This document shows positions 1 to 10,356 of a stretch of DNA of 64,000 nucleotides, in pieces. A program made the translations under genes and the position numbers. Source of the DNA: Chamaecyparis obtusa (Eukaryota > Streptophyta > Pinopsida > Cupressales > Cupressaceae); assembly GCA_027943335.1 (NCBI GenBank), contig BSBK01004083.1, forward strand, positions 1-64,000. Direction: 5' to 3'. The notes under the pieces were generated by a model. That model searched no databases, was not told the origin of the DNA, and saw only the letters and a program-made list of their open reading frames with translations. Every line of letters begins with the position of its first letter. The first letter of the stretch is position 1.

Positions 1-432
1 CAAATTTGATAGGAAGTTAGGTTACAACATTCATGTCCTAGATTGGCATTTATAGGTACCCGTGTGATCCAGACTATTGAAAAATCAGATCTATAGAAAC
101 ATAGTTCCTCTTTCCTTTCTATGTGCACTCAATTCCTTTCTAATTTATCTCTACATCTAATTTTTATTTAATTAATTCACTTCTTAGTTAGATTATTTAT
201 CTTATCTATCTCCTTCTCAATCTAAGCAACAAAGGAATAAAAACCCCCAAAACATTAAAATTGCATTGGCATCTTTCTTACCAAGTGGTGTCAATCACAT
301 TTGTCTTGAGGTGGTTTTGGTATTCCAGTGTGCCTTATGAATTGGAAAAATTAGTCCTTTTATGTGAGCTCCCTTTTATATTGTACACTAGGGTAAAGGG
401 AAGTTATCTATAACATACTACAGAAGGGCTCA

Positions 433-846
433 CTACTCATCATTGGCTGCCATAATTGCATCTTGAAACTCAACACCCTCCATTGGGTCTACTAGTATTT
501 TCTCCTCTCTGGGAGGGAAATGTGGCTGTAAGGGCCTATCTATTTTATGTGTGTGACTCTTGTCTCTAGGAGATCCAAATGTACTTTCATCTAATGAAGG
601 ATCCCTATTACTCCCACAACTACATGTAACTAAAATAGACCTACGTACTCTATCTTGTCTACCATGCTTATCTCTATGTTGACCCAAGTTTAACTGATCA
701 AGGGAGTCTTGTAACCTATTTAAATCCTATAAATTTTTTGGTTGTGTATTAATGAGAATTATAAATAACTCTTGGTCAAGATCCTCCTACTGGCTTTGTA
801 TTCCTTTGTGCCGGAGACTCCTATTTCCATCATGTAAATCACCCAT
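433..846 (-). pseudogene. 5' end of a Gypsy-like gag, broken
   Basis: A single minus-strand reading frame starts at an ATG complementary to 844-846, about 120 nt downstream of the primer site at 968-979, and runs to a TAG at 433-435. Two further in-frame stops lie between the ATG and position 687. The open part is basic and polar (RDKHGRQDRVRR, then SCGSNRDPSLDES). I see no zinc knuckle or protease, so the identification rests on position just after a primer site and an LTR, where gag must begin. Beyond 433 towards position 1 no clear gag continuation is readable. It could be a leader ORF rather than gag proper. Confidence 0.45.
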
Positions 847-967
847 ACTTGATAGATTTTCCATATTAAAATCTACCTATCCATGCCTGTAGATGTAGTA
901 CTTGTATGTCTCAAATTTTCCAAGATGCATATAAGTGCCCGCAAAACCCTCAAGTTGGAAGGATTAT

Positions 968-979
968 GCTTTGATACCA
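968..979 (-). other. Primer binding site, minus-strand LTR element
   Basis: On the minus strand the sequence reads TGGTATCAAAGC, one base from the LTR end at 981. It differs by one base from the usual plant initiator-Met tRNA primer site TGGTATCAGAGC. It fixes the element's orientation: the LTR is to the right and the internal region to the left. Confidence 0.7.
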
Positions 980-980
980 T

Positions 981-3900
981 TGAAATATCCCCAATTGGAA
1001 TTCTAATGTGAATATCTAAATTTGGTTTGTTTCCTTGTCTTTGGCCAGTGATTTAATAAAGAAGTCTAGTTTTTTTTTTTTTTGCAATATATGAATTTTT
1101 CTTGTGTTTTTTAATGTTTTCTATTTTTTTTTGGTGATTTTTCTTATAGTAGAAATGTAAAGCTTAAAAATTGAAGAATTTCTTGAAAAAAATTAACAAC
1201 AAACAAACAACTCTAATTGAAGACCAAATTCTGATTTTATTTCATCAAAATAATCAATAGCAAAACTGTACTAGGGTTGTGCAGCCAGGAAAAAGAATGA
1301 ACATATAAAATTGTAATGAAATTATCCCACAACTACCTGATATGAGATCTTTGTGGTCCAGTATACTAATGCCACTCAAAATTTTCTAATTTTGGGATTA
1401 ACTATTGCCACAAAAACCTAATGCCAAGCTGGGATGTAATGTGATATCTTCCTGGGTTGTATGGATGACTCTTGTTGCTCATAAGATGATTATAAATGTT
1501 AATAGAACCATTAATATGCTAACTGCTAAAGATATTCTGCCCAAACTAATTTGCTATAATGAAATTTCTCACCAAGAATGATGTCATCTCCCGCCTAGAG
1601 TTGTACGACCAAGGGAAAGGTATCTGGAATGTATGAAAGCTTCCCTTTAAACTCAAATATATAATTATAATAATCTAATATGCCCTTAATCCAATCTACG
1701 ATTAAAATCCTTCTCCAAATTTACTTCCAAACTGATTCAATCTCTGAATTGTGATGAAATTTGTTACTTGTTAATGTTTAAAAAAATTATACATGGATAA
1801 AATGCATTGTAAAAAAATAAAAATAAAAATAATAATAATAATTTTTTTTTTTGAGTTGTTGGAGGGGTGGGGGCCACCACCTTCCCCCCCTCTGCTACCG
1901 TGCGTTGCCTGCGCATGGTACTGCGCAGGGCACCTGCACAAGTACCATGCGTAGGTACCCATGGGCCCCCATGCATGGTACATAGGAGGACAGTGGGTGT
2001 GGGCCCACGTGCCCCCCACTTGATATTTGTTAAAAGTTTTTTTTATATAAATAGTATATTAAATTTTTATTTTATATTGGCAATTTAATTATTAACTTTA
2101 TTTATTATTAGTAATTTTTATATATAGTTTTATTTAATAAGTTAATTTTTACAATTGATTTATTATGTAAATAATTTAATCTATATTTTATTTAATAGGT
2201 AATAAGATTAGATTGTTTAGTTTATATATATTTTTTGTTATCTATTTTAGTTTAATTAATGTTGTTTATTTGACTAAAGTAGAATTGTATAATAATTAGG
2301 TTAAGCTTAATTGTTGGTTATTAACTTAATCTAAATTGGAATTTTGAACTAAGCTATTATGAAATTTTGAGTTAATTAATTGATTTGATGAACTTTGAAT
2401 CCAATTGGCAAATTAGATTAGATTTAGATAAATTGATTGGTTTTAAGATAATCAATTAAATCTAGTCTAGATAGATGTATTTTTTTTTATCATAGATGTG
2501 TTTTTCTTTTATTAAATGTGTTTTGGCCATTGACATAATATTGAAATGCATGATCTATTATGTATGTGGAAATATACTTTTGTATACTGAAATTGGTTGT
2601 TTTATGTAAATAATTTTATCTTTCCCGATTGTTGGGTTTTCCTATTTTTATGGGCATTAGATGACCTAGGGGGAAAATAGAGGCCAGGATATGAGTTAGT
2701 TGATATGTTTTCATCTATGTTTTGATGTATGCGTGTATTCTGATCGTCACCTGACTTGACCATATGGGTTCTTGTTATTTTGTATTCTGCTTATGGTATC
2801 TTTGTAATCATTTCTAGTTCCTGTGTGTGAAATTGGATCTGAGATTACTTGGTTTTATACCTTATTGATCTATGTGAGATTTGTGAGCCTAGGAGAGGTT
2901 AAATAGGTGCATCTTAGGGGATTGGCTTACAATAGGGGTCTGAGGCTCAAAAGGGGCCAGCACTAGGGTAACCTATCGTAAGTTAATTTTAATAAGTGAC
3001 AACCTAATAATAAAACTTGGGGATAACATTAAACACAAGATTGATCATTAAAGCCTCACCCATACCTCGAGTGCTTGTATAGGCTAAGGATGGGGATGAG
3101 ATGATACCTAGAGGCTAGGTATGATCAGAATTCCTTGTCTTCATGAGAGGGTATTCTGGTTCTGCATGGATCATGTTGAGGGTCTGGGGTCCAGAGTGGC
3201 CAGTCCAGGGTAACTCAACCTAATAGACGCTTGAGGGTCTTGGGTCTAGAGACCAATTCTAGGGTAACTCAAGTAAGTTGTCCATGTGATGACACTCCCA
3301 TAGTTTGTAGCCTAAGTCACCTCCATAGTTATTATTCATGTATCAGATGCCTCTGGATTAGCGAGTCTTACCTATTACTGTATTTTGTATACCTTGAGTA
3401 GAGAGCTTTCAAGATCCTTCTACTTAGAGTTTTACTCTTGCTTTTGTATTGGTTACTTGATTAGGGTTTGTTATTATCTCCTTAGCACAGTGGGGTAGGC
3501 CTTTGTGGTTCTACACAGATGGGCGGTAGTGATTCTTTACCATTTGAGATTCGATATCTTGGTGTCGATGCTTGATGGTGAATCTGCAGTTGGATTCCTT
3601 TTGGTGTTTCTTTGATGATTCCTTTCTTATCTTCATTATTTGTAATCCTATATTTGTGTATCACTTATGATACCTAATCGAGACATTGTATTACTATTAT
3701 AGTTAGAGTGATTACTACATACCTTGCGACATGTGCAGTGGATGTTAGTTTATTTAGTTATCATGGATGTCCATGAGGATTGTATTTATTGATCTATCAT
3801 GTAATTGTAATATTTATATGTTATGGAATCTTTTGTTATCGTTCTTTAGTTGTGTTTTGTTCTTAAGTAATTCTACATCATGGGACCCTCGAGATTTATA

Positions 3901-4052
3901 ATCTGTGTTGGATGTTGTATCAATGTGAGTAAATGGTAATTGCTTCCGCTCTGTTGTTTATCTTGTGTGTTAACTTTAAAAAAAAATTATTCACCAAACT
4001 TAGTAGCATGTTTTAGGTTAATCTCTCTTGGGTTCCCTGGTGGGGTGTTACA
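981..4052 (-). mobile_element. 5' LTR of a minus-strand Gypsy-like element
   Basis: The outer edge on the minus strand begins TGTAACACCCCACCAGGGAA and the inner edge ends CA next to the primer site, giving a 3,072-bp LTR. The first roughly 80 bases closely match the start of the solo LTR at 29708, so both belong to related families. The 3' ends of the two LTRs are not alike. The partner LTR lies outside the window, so no target duplication can be checked. The interior is AT-rich apart from a GC island at 1861-2022. Confidence 0.7.
1861..2022. repeat. GC-rich island with a hairpin inside the LTR
   Basis: A 160-bp GC-rich block stands in strongly AT-rich LTR sequence. It has C and G runs at both ends and repeated GCATGGTAC/GTACCATGC words. 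Positions 1913-1950 form a hairpin with arms GCATGGTACTGCGCAGG and CCTGCACAAGTACCATGC. A comparable GC block occurs in the related solo LTR at 30638-30808. Confidence 0.65.
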
Positions 4053-5039
4053 TCTGTTGCCAGGAAAGTAGAGGTCTCATCCAACTACCTCCACTTCTAA
4101 GAGCCTTTGTTCTTGGAAGCTTGATTGCTACTTAAACCCTCAACATAGCTCAAACATCAATATGTTATTCTAAAAATAATAACATGGATGATGAAAATAA
4201 AGACCATATGTTCTTTTTAACATTTCTCTTCTCCCTCCAATAGGTTCAAACCCCTTTAGGGTTTCTCATGTATTTTATTTAAATGACTTTTTAATTAAAT
4301 TTTGTTACCTCTTTCAAGAATTTGAACCTCAAGGCCTCCTTTTACATTATTATGAATGACCCCCTTTAAAATAATAACTCATAACTTTAAGTCCTAGGGA
4401 ATTGTGTGGACCCTTATTATAATTTATTATACTATAAGTGATTAAATCTAATCACTTTATTAATATTTATTTAAATCAAACTTAAGAAATAATTTAATTA
4501 TTTCTAATTTATTCATAAACTGATCATTTAGACTCCAAACTGAAATCTGACTAAGGCCGCTAGTCCATGGATGATACTTGAGTGTTGTAGGCAAACTGAT
4601 AGTCTCCCATAAAAAATAGGGATCCTCCCTAAAAAATAAGAACTGCAACCAAATTCTCTAGAATGATCTTGGAAGTCCCCTGACGCATCCCGTTCAACTC
4701 TTAGTCAATCCCTAAAAAGTAGAAATCCCTACTAAAATTTTAGAGAATGTCCCAAACTTCTCAAAACGGTCCACAAAGCCCCTATATAGCTCCACAAACC
4801 CCTAGATGGGTCTCCTCTACATAATGTTGACCTACAAGAACCTAGATGATAGGTCCACCATATGTCATCTAATGAATGGTCTAAGGGACATTACAACCTC
4901 CATATTATTGATGATGGTTGTAGGGTTCCTTTAGAGAGAAGATACAAAATTATTTTGACGATGTTGCTTGGTAGGGATCCCCCTTCAAGTTTTTCCTTCA
5001 AACATGATTCCCAAAGTTCTCTTGGACGATGTTGCCAAT
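4053..5039. other. No gene; possible old LTR remnant
   Basis: No coding sequence is recognised. Runs such as CTAAGGGACATTACA at about 4882-4896 resemble ends of plant Gypsy LTRs, but no matching start or duplication was found, so this is only a suggestion. Confidence 0.3.
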
Positions 5040-5781
5040 GAAATGAAGGCTTTTTTGTACGATCATTCTCTAATTTGTCTATTTACAAATATTTGGCCAA
5101 AATCATATGACTTTCACTCTCAATTTTTAAAGAAATGGAAATAATATATGGAGAGGTGAATATATATCTACCCATGTGCCAAGGTTTTCTTTGTTCTAGA
5201 ATTTGATTCTAGGGAAGATAAGGAGTTAGTGATGGAAAATGGACCATGGAATTTTCAAGGTGATTTTTTTTTGCATGAAATCATGGTTTCCCTAATTTGA
5301 TATGTGAATAGAAATCTTCACTACAACCTATTTATAGATATGGTTACCTTATCTCCCCATATAGTTCTAGGAATTGAATTGCTTGTGGACCATTGGGAAT
5401 AGCGTAAGAAAGTATCATTGTACTTTAGACAAAATATCAATTATTAAAATTTCACTTGTGCTCAAATATGTCTTGAGATGGATTTATCCAATTGCCTCCT
5501 TGCAGAGATTTTGTTGGTGGGAAACATATATATGAAAGACATCTAGTGGACTATGAGACAATTGTCTTTCGATGCATGATATGTTTTCCAATGGATAATT
5601 TTATATCTCAATGTCAAAAATTGCATGCCCATGAGAAGGGGAATCATGCATCATCATGCAAACCTTCCAAGTCATGGAATTGGATTAAGCCTCAATACTA
5701 CATCATTCCTCCTAACACACATAAGTATATGGATAAACTCCAAGCTCCTTCAATAGATATAAAGGCCAGCCCTCATCCTTA
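5040..5781 (+). pseudogene. LINE ORF1-type protein (DUF4283 plus knuckle), dead
   Basis: Frames in this stretch spell pieces of the DUF4283 domain found in ORF1 of plant LINEs and related host proteins. A segment reads FFVLEFDSREDKELVMENGP followed by WNF at about 5185-5255. The conserved VDYETIVFRC with a degenerate zinc-knuckle-like C..C..H pattern lies at 5546-5630. Several stops and frame changes break it. The open stretch 5492-5782 is only the C-terminal part. ORF1 binds RNA in the LINE ribonucleoprotein. No endonuclease or reverse transcriptase follows, so it is a truncated copy or an isolated DUF4283 pseudogene. Confidence 0.6.
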
Positions 5782-6220
5782 ACCTAGTATGTGGGCATTT
5801 ACATTGCCTAAAATTTGCCTATATGATATCATCTCAGCTAACTCCTCATGCTTGTAGGTGATACCAGTCTTGAATGACACAATTCCAAAAGAAAAATCTT
5901 GAGCTACATGATTTATCTATGGTAACAAGGTGTGAGGAAAATCCACAATAAAATAACAATCATAAAAAAGAACAAGGATGGATAGGAAAAAAGAGGAAGA
6001 AATAAAACCCATGATATCAAATCACATTGAGGTCCTCCAAGAAGGGGCAAAATATGGAAACTTAAACATTTGTATGACCACATGGGTTGGCAAGTAGAAT
6101 ATGCACTTTTACTTTAGGGATGGATATTTGAGTAGAGTAGTTTACATAATGCACCCATATATACATGCATGCACCTTATTTTCTTAAATCTTTTATTTTT
6201 GTATGGGATACAGTTCCCTT
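5782..6220. other. No recognisable feature
   Basis: AT-rich sequence after the DUF4283 pseudogene. I see no coding, RNA or repeat signature apart from the tandem array that follows. Confidence 0.6.
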
Positions 6221-6607
6221 ATGCCTAACTTATAGATCAAAGAAATGTTATTCATATATTTTATCATCTAGAGATACAAAATAATTCCTTTAAATAATAA
6301 TAATAAGAAAATAAATAGATAGATAAATAAAACTTATAACATCCAAATTATGCCTAACTTATAGATCAAAGAAATGTTATTCATATATTTCATCATCTAT
6401 AGATACAAAATAATTCCTTTAAATAATAATAATAAGAAAATAAATAGATAGATAAATAAAACTTATAACATCCAAATTATGCCTAACTTATAGATCAAAG
6501 AAATGTTATTCATATATTTCATCATCTATAGATACAAAATAATTCCTTTAAATAATAATAAGAAGAAAATAAATAGATAGATAAATAAAACTTATAAAAT
6601 CCAAATG
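6221..6607. repeat. Three tandem copies of a 129-bp unit
   Basis: Copies begin at 6221, 6350 and 6479, each starting ATGCCTAACTTATAGATCAA and ending CATCCAAAT or AATCCAAAT. They differ by only a few bases, so the duplication is recent compared with the decayed sequence around it. Each contains (AAT)n and (ATAG)n runs. Confidence 0.92.
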
Positions 6608-7155
6608 ATATAAAATAGCCTATGGGACAAGAAACTTTGGTATTTTGGTCTTCTACATTTCAATCCTCTTTATATTCAAGGAGATGAGCATAATCCCCAT
6701 TTTCTCAATACTCTTGTCACTGAATAAATTGTGCCAAGAAATAGTTATCATTATATTATCATGCTTGTTTTTTATGTCCTTGAAGGGATCACACTCCATA
6801 ATTAAGTATTTGTCTATGACCACTAGTTACACAAAAAAAAGTTTGCAAAATTGAGTGGTGGGTGTAAAACAAAATATGTTTAGCAATCGCATGGGCCCAT
6901 TGGCCAATCAAGTATTTATAAAAGTTTAATGGTGAAATAGTAACATATTCATTTAATAAAACCCAAATTAAATATAATGTTTGATTAAAATTTGGTAACT
7001 TTGGTCGAATATCAAATTTTTTATGCAAGAGAGTGACACCATAAAAATTATATAAAGACACTTCAAACGTAATGTTTTAAACTTAGTACAAGTTTCTCAT
7101 TAAAAAATATTGTAACATTGGCTAGAAACATTCCACAAAACCATCACATAAGGTA
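6608..7155. other. No recognisable feature
   Basis: AT-rich unique-looking sequence between the tandem array and the next LTR element. Small open frames on both strands overlap and have no recognised similarity. Confidence 0.6.
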
Positions 7156-7160
7156 GTATC
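7156..7160. repeat. Target-site duplication, left copy
   Basis: GTATC directly precedes the 5' LTR and recurs at 15435-15439 directly after the 3' LTR, as expected for integrase-mediated insertion. Confidence 0.9.
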
Positions 7161-8376
7161 TATTGATCCCTAAAGTTTTGTTGTCTATTAGTGTCTTACA
7201 CTTAGTCATTTTCTAGGCAATGTTGGTTGGTCATCACTACGACCAAGTCATCATATATAGACTGAGTCATGTATAATGTACATTTACCGAGTAGTAGTCA
7301 CTGCTGAGTAAAATAGTGGTCACCGAGTACTTTAGTATTAGCTGAGTCAGCTTTTGATGAGTTATGTAAAGAAGAAAATGCCGAGCACTAGAGTATAAAG
7401 AATAGTGAATGCCGAATGCCAGAGATATCAAATGCCAAGCAAGATAGAATTGTCATATGTGTTTGTTATGGAATAAACAATTAGGTAAACTATTTTGGAT
7501 GACATTCATATTTCATTTATTATTTGTTGAGGAAATCACGAAGGTGATTATGCTCTTTTATTGTAATCATTAATCCCTATGTAACACATGGAACCAATCA
7601 TAATTAGGGAAAGGGTAAGCAGCAAAAAGAGACAATCTAGATCGTAGATCTTAAATTTCAGAGAAAGTTAATTGTCTATATAAGATGTGATCTGAACCCT
7701 AAAAAAAATATGTGTGAAAAGAAGAGTATGCTGGAGATCTCATACTTTCAAAACAGAGAAGTATTCTGATGATCAGAGATAGAGTTCAATGACCGAGTAG
7801 AATAGAGAAAAGTAGTGAAGGACAGAACAAAGACATATTTGATAGAAGAGATCAAATCTATACTGTAAGGAGAAGATCTGTAATTAGCATCACAATGCAA
7901 ATCGAAGGATGAGGTACTGAGACATTTTAACAGGTGTATCAGGGTAAATCTTTTAACAAAGTGGTTTTGAAAGACCTTAGTAAATCTCTTAACCGAGTGC
8001 TTACTTATTTGTAAGTCTTAAATCATTTTGCAAGGTAGATTGTATAAGTCTCAAAGCTCTTAACAGGGCATAACCCTCATAGGGTAGATCATACTTTGTG
8101 ATCAAACTTGTAGCCTTAACAGGAAAACTTTATACTATAGTAGTGAAGATTTGTGGGTGTCATCCCCACACCAGTTTTACCTTTCAAGGGTTTCTGGGTA
8201 ACCAAAATCATTGTGTTATGTTTATTTTCATGGGCGATGTTTAGCTTATTAGATATGTTATATTGTTTATTTTTATGCTTATGCTATGCAAGTTTCATTT
8301 ATGTCAAAATAGACAAATCAGTGATATCTGATTCACCGCCCTCTCAGTATCACATTTTTGCAATAGATTTCCAACA
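7161..8376 (+). repeat. 5' LTR
   Basis: Begins TATTGATCCC, where the 3' copy has TGTTGATCCC, so the terminal TG has mutated, and ends TTTCCAACA. It carries CCGAG-type repeats at about 7239-7440, a TATA box at 7677 and repeated CTTAAC motifs from about 7928. The last 200 bases contain a TACCTTTCAAGGGTTTCTGG segment typical of the LTR tail in this group. Confidence 0.93.
7677..7684 (+). promoter_or_regulatory. TATA box of the 5' LTR
   Basis: TATATAAG lies within CTATATAAGATGTGATCTGA and is conserved in the 3' LTR at 14736. Its mid-LTR position fits the LTR promoter, with transcription starting roughly 30 bases downstream. Confidence 0.6.
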
Positions 8377-8378
8377 AT

Positions 8379-8390
8379 TGGTATCAGAGC
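8379..8390 (+). other. Primer binding site (initiator Met tRNA)
   Basis: TGGTATCAGAGC, two bases after the LTR terminal CA, is the standard plant initiator-Met tRNA complement used to prime minus-strand cDNA. Confidence 0.92.
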
Positions 8391-8437
8391 TTAGTCTCCT
8401 AAAGAAGTCTAACCACTTGTGAGATAAAGATCTTGAG

Positions 8438-9787
8438 ATGGAGGTTTATAAGTTGGGAAAAATCATAGAGAATCAAAAGATTGACATTCAACTTGCATTA
8501 CAACAACTTGAAGCAGCTAGAGGAGAATTGAAGAAATCCTTAAGAAGAAGAAGAGAAATAACTATTCAACAAAATGAAACACAATATCAAGAAGAAGATA
8601 CTACTGGACTATTTGATAGTGGCAACTCTGTAGAAAGTGACAAAGCCATAAAATAACTACTGGAGAAAAACAACATACTGAATGAGGACATCAGAAATAT
8701 GAAGAGAGAACAAGAAATACAATTTGTGAGACTCTGTGAAGTAGTTGAATAGAAAAAGAAAGTTGAAGAAGATAAGACAATGGCCGAAGAAGAAAAAAGA
8801 CAAATATCAATGAGACTTGATGAAAGGAAAAGTGACATGCAAAGGTTGACAAACAATCAACTAGACATGGTAAATCAACTGCTACTGGTTAATTAAGAAT
8901 TGGGCAGGAAAGATGTGGAACTCACCAATCTGAGATTAGAAAACAATCAACTAAGGAATGAGTTGAGAACTAAAAAGGAAGTTAATGAAAGGATGAATGA
9001 GCGTAATGAAGCTGTGAGATATTTTTAAGAGCTATTAAGGTCACCTAGAAGATCTAGTAATACATCTGGACTTGGACATGATGAGCACTTATCATCCACT
9101 GAGGAAGGTGAATCATCAAAGAGTGGACAGAAAAGAAATGCAAAACCAAAGAACAACAAGCCCACATGCCATCACTATGGAAAGCTAGGACATACAACCA
9201 ACATCTGCAGAAGAAAACATGGTAAGTCTGATCCTAAACCAAAATTCAATGGACATTATTTTAACTATAAGAAACATGGACATCAGACACATGAATGTAG
9301 GACAAAGGTTAGTAATCCACCTACCTCACCTAAATTTCAAGGACATTGTTTCAACTGTCAGAAATATGGACATAGAGAATTTGAATGCAGATTAAAACCC
9401 AAATGGTCATCAAATCAACAGATTAATTCACCTAAGAAGGGTAATACATACACTTGGGACTAAAACACTTGGTATAGTTGTCATTATTGTGGAAAATATG
9501 GTCGCATTGGAGAAAATTATTTGAAGACACATTTTAGGGGTAAATCCAAGAGTTGGATGAATGGAAGTATGGTATGCTATAAATGCAATAAGATTGGTCA
9601 TCTAAAGAAAGATTGTAGAACACACATACTGAGCAGTGATCAAAGAAAGAATGAAGAAACCATTGAGAAAATGAGAAATCACATGAACAAAACATGGAAG
9701 AAGAAAGAAGAGGCAAGCAGTAGTGAAGCCAGTGCACCTGAGGTCACCCAATTTGATGGATCAGGTGATCACACTACTTCAAACTAA
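8438..9787 (+). pseudogene. Gag-like coiled-coil protein with serial zinc knuckles, broken
   Basis: One frame runs from the ATG at 8438 to the TAA at 9787, about 450 codons, with in-frame stops near 8654, 8750, 8894, 9027 and 9462. The first 200 residues are charged heptad-like coiled coil (KKSLRRRREI, NEDIRNMKREQEIQF). An acidic Ser-rich linker follows. Then come five knuckle-type motifs from about 9168 to 9620. CHHYGKLGHTTNIC, CFNCQKYGHREFEC and CYKCNKIGHLKKDC are intact; two are degenerate. The usual Copia gag (UBN2-like) fold is not recognisable, so capsid function is inferred only from position and nucleic-acid-binding knuckles. The C-terminus is Ser/Glu-rich. Confidence 0.75.
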
Positions 9788-10356
9788 GAAAGGAAGGTAT
9801 GTATGGAACTGAGTCCTATAATGTTTTAATCTTACATCAGTTCCTAACATTTGTTGAGAAAAAATCCATATTTGCATAGATTAAGGTGCATTAGGATAGA
9901 TTTGAGCAAAGAACTACACTACATATTTGATGCCAAGCATCAGTATTCTAGTCTATAGTGACTGAGTCACTAGTGTATGCTAAGTACCTGTGATAGCTGA
10001 GATGTGATGTACACCGAGCTATAACCAATGGTTGTATCGATCGAGCTTATGTTGACCAAGTTTAACATGAGATTGCCGAGACAGATGTATCTCACCTAGA
10101 AAGTGTACAGATCATTAATGAAGCCCTAATCTGACTGTTTGACATCTATAAAGAGGGAAGTTACTATTTATTTCATTCCACCAGCAAATTAAGAATTTTT
10201 AAAGCGATTCAAAGGTGAGTAACCAATGCGATTAATGCTAAGTACAATTTGCAAAAATCTTCACAGCGTGCCGTCGAAAAAACATTTGAAGAACACTTGT
10301 GCAAGGTATTTTACCAAGTAAATCTTTTCAGTATTTTAACCCTTAAGTTGAAAGAC
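9788..10356 (+). promoter_or_regulatory. Spacer with possible internal promoter and intron
   Basis: Non-coding stretch between the two ORFs. It has more CCGAG/CTGAG words (about 9960-10075), a TATA-like TATAAAG at 10147-10153, a strong 5' splice-site match AAAG|GTGAGT with GT at 10215, and a pyrimidine-rich acceptor TCTTTTCAG ending at 10331. The second ORF's ATG is at 10357. This arrangement would suit a separate spliced transcript for the second ORF. It is read from motifs only. Confidence 0.35.

Noticed and set aside
981..4052. Treating the minus-strand LTR as a solo LTR
   Set aside because: A primer binding site and a gag-like frame adjoin its inner edge, so it is a 5' LTR with internal sequence extending beyond position 1.
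4460..4648. Minus-strand ORF of 62 codons
   Set aside because: No similarity or codon signal recognised; lies in LTR-like AT-rich sequence.
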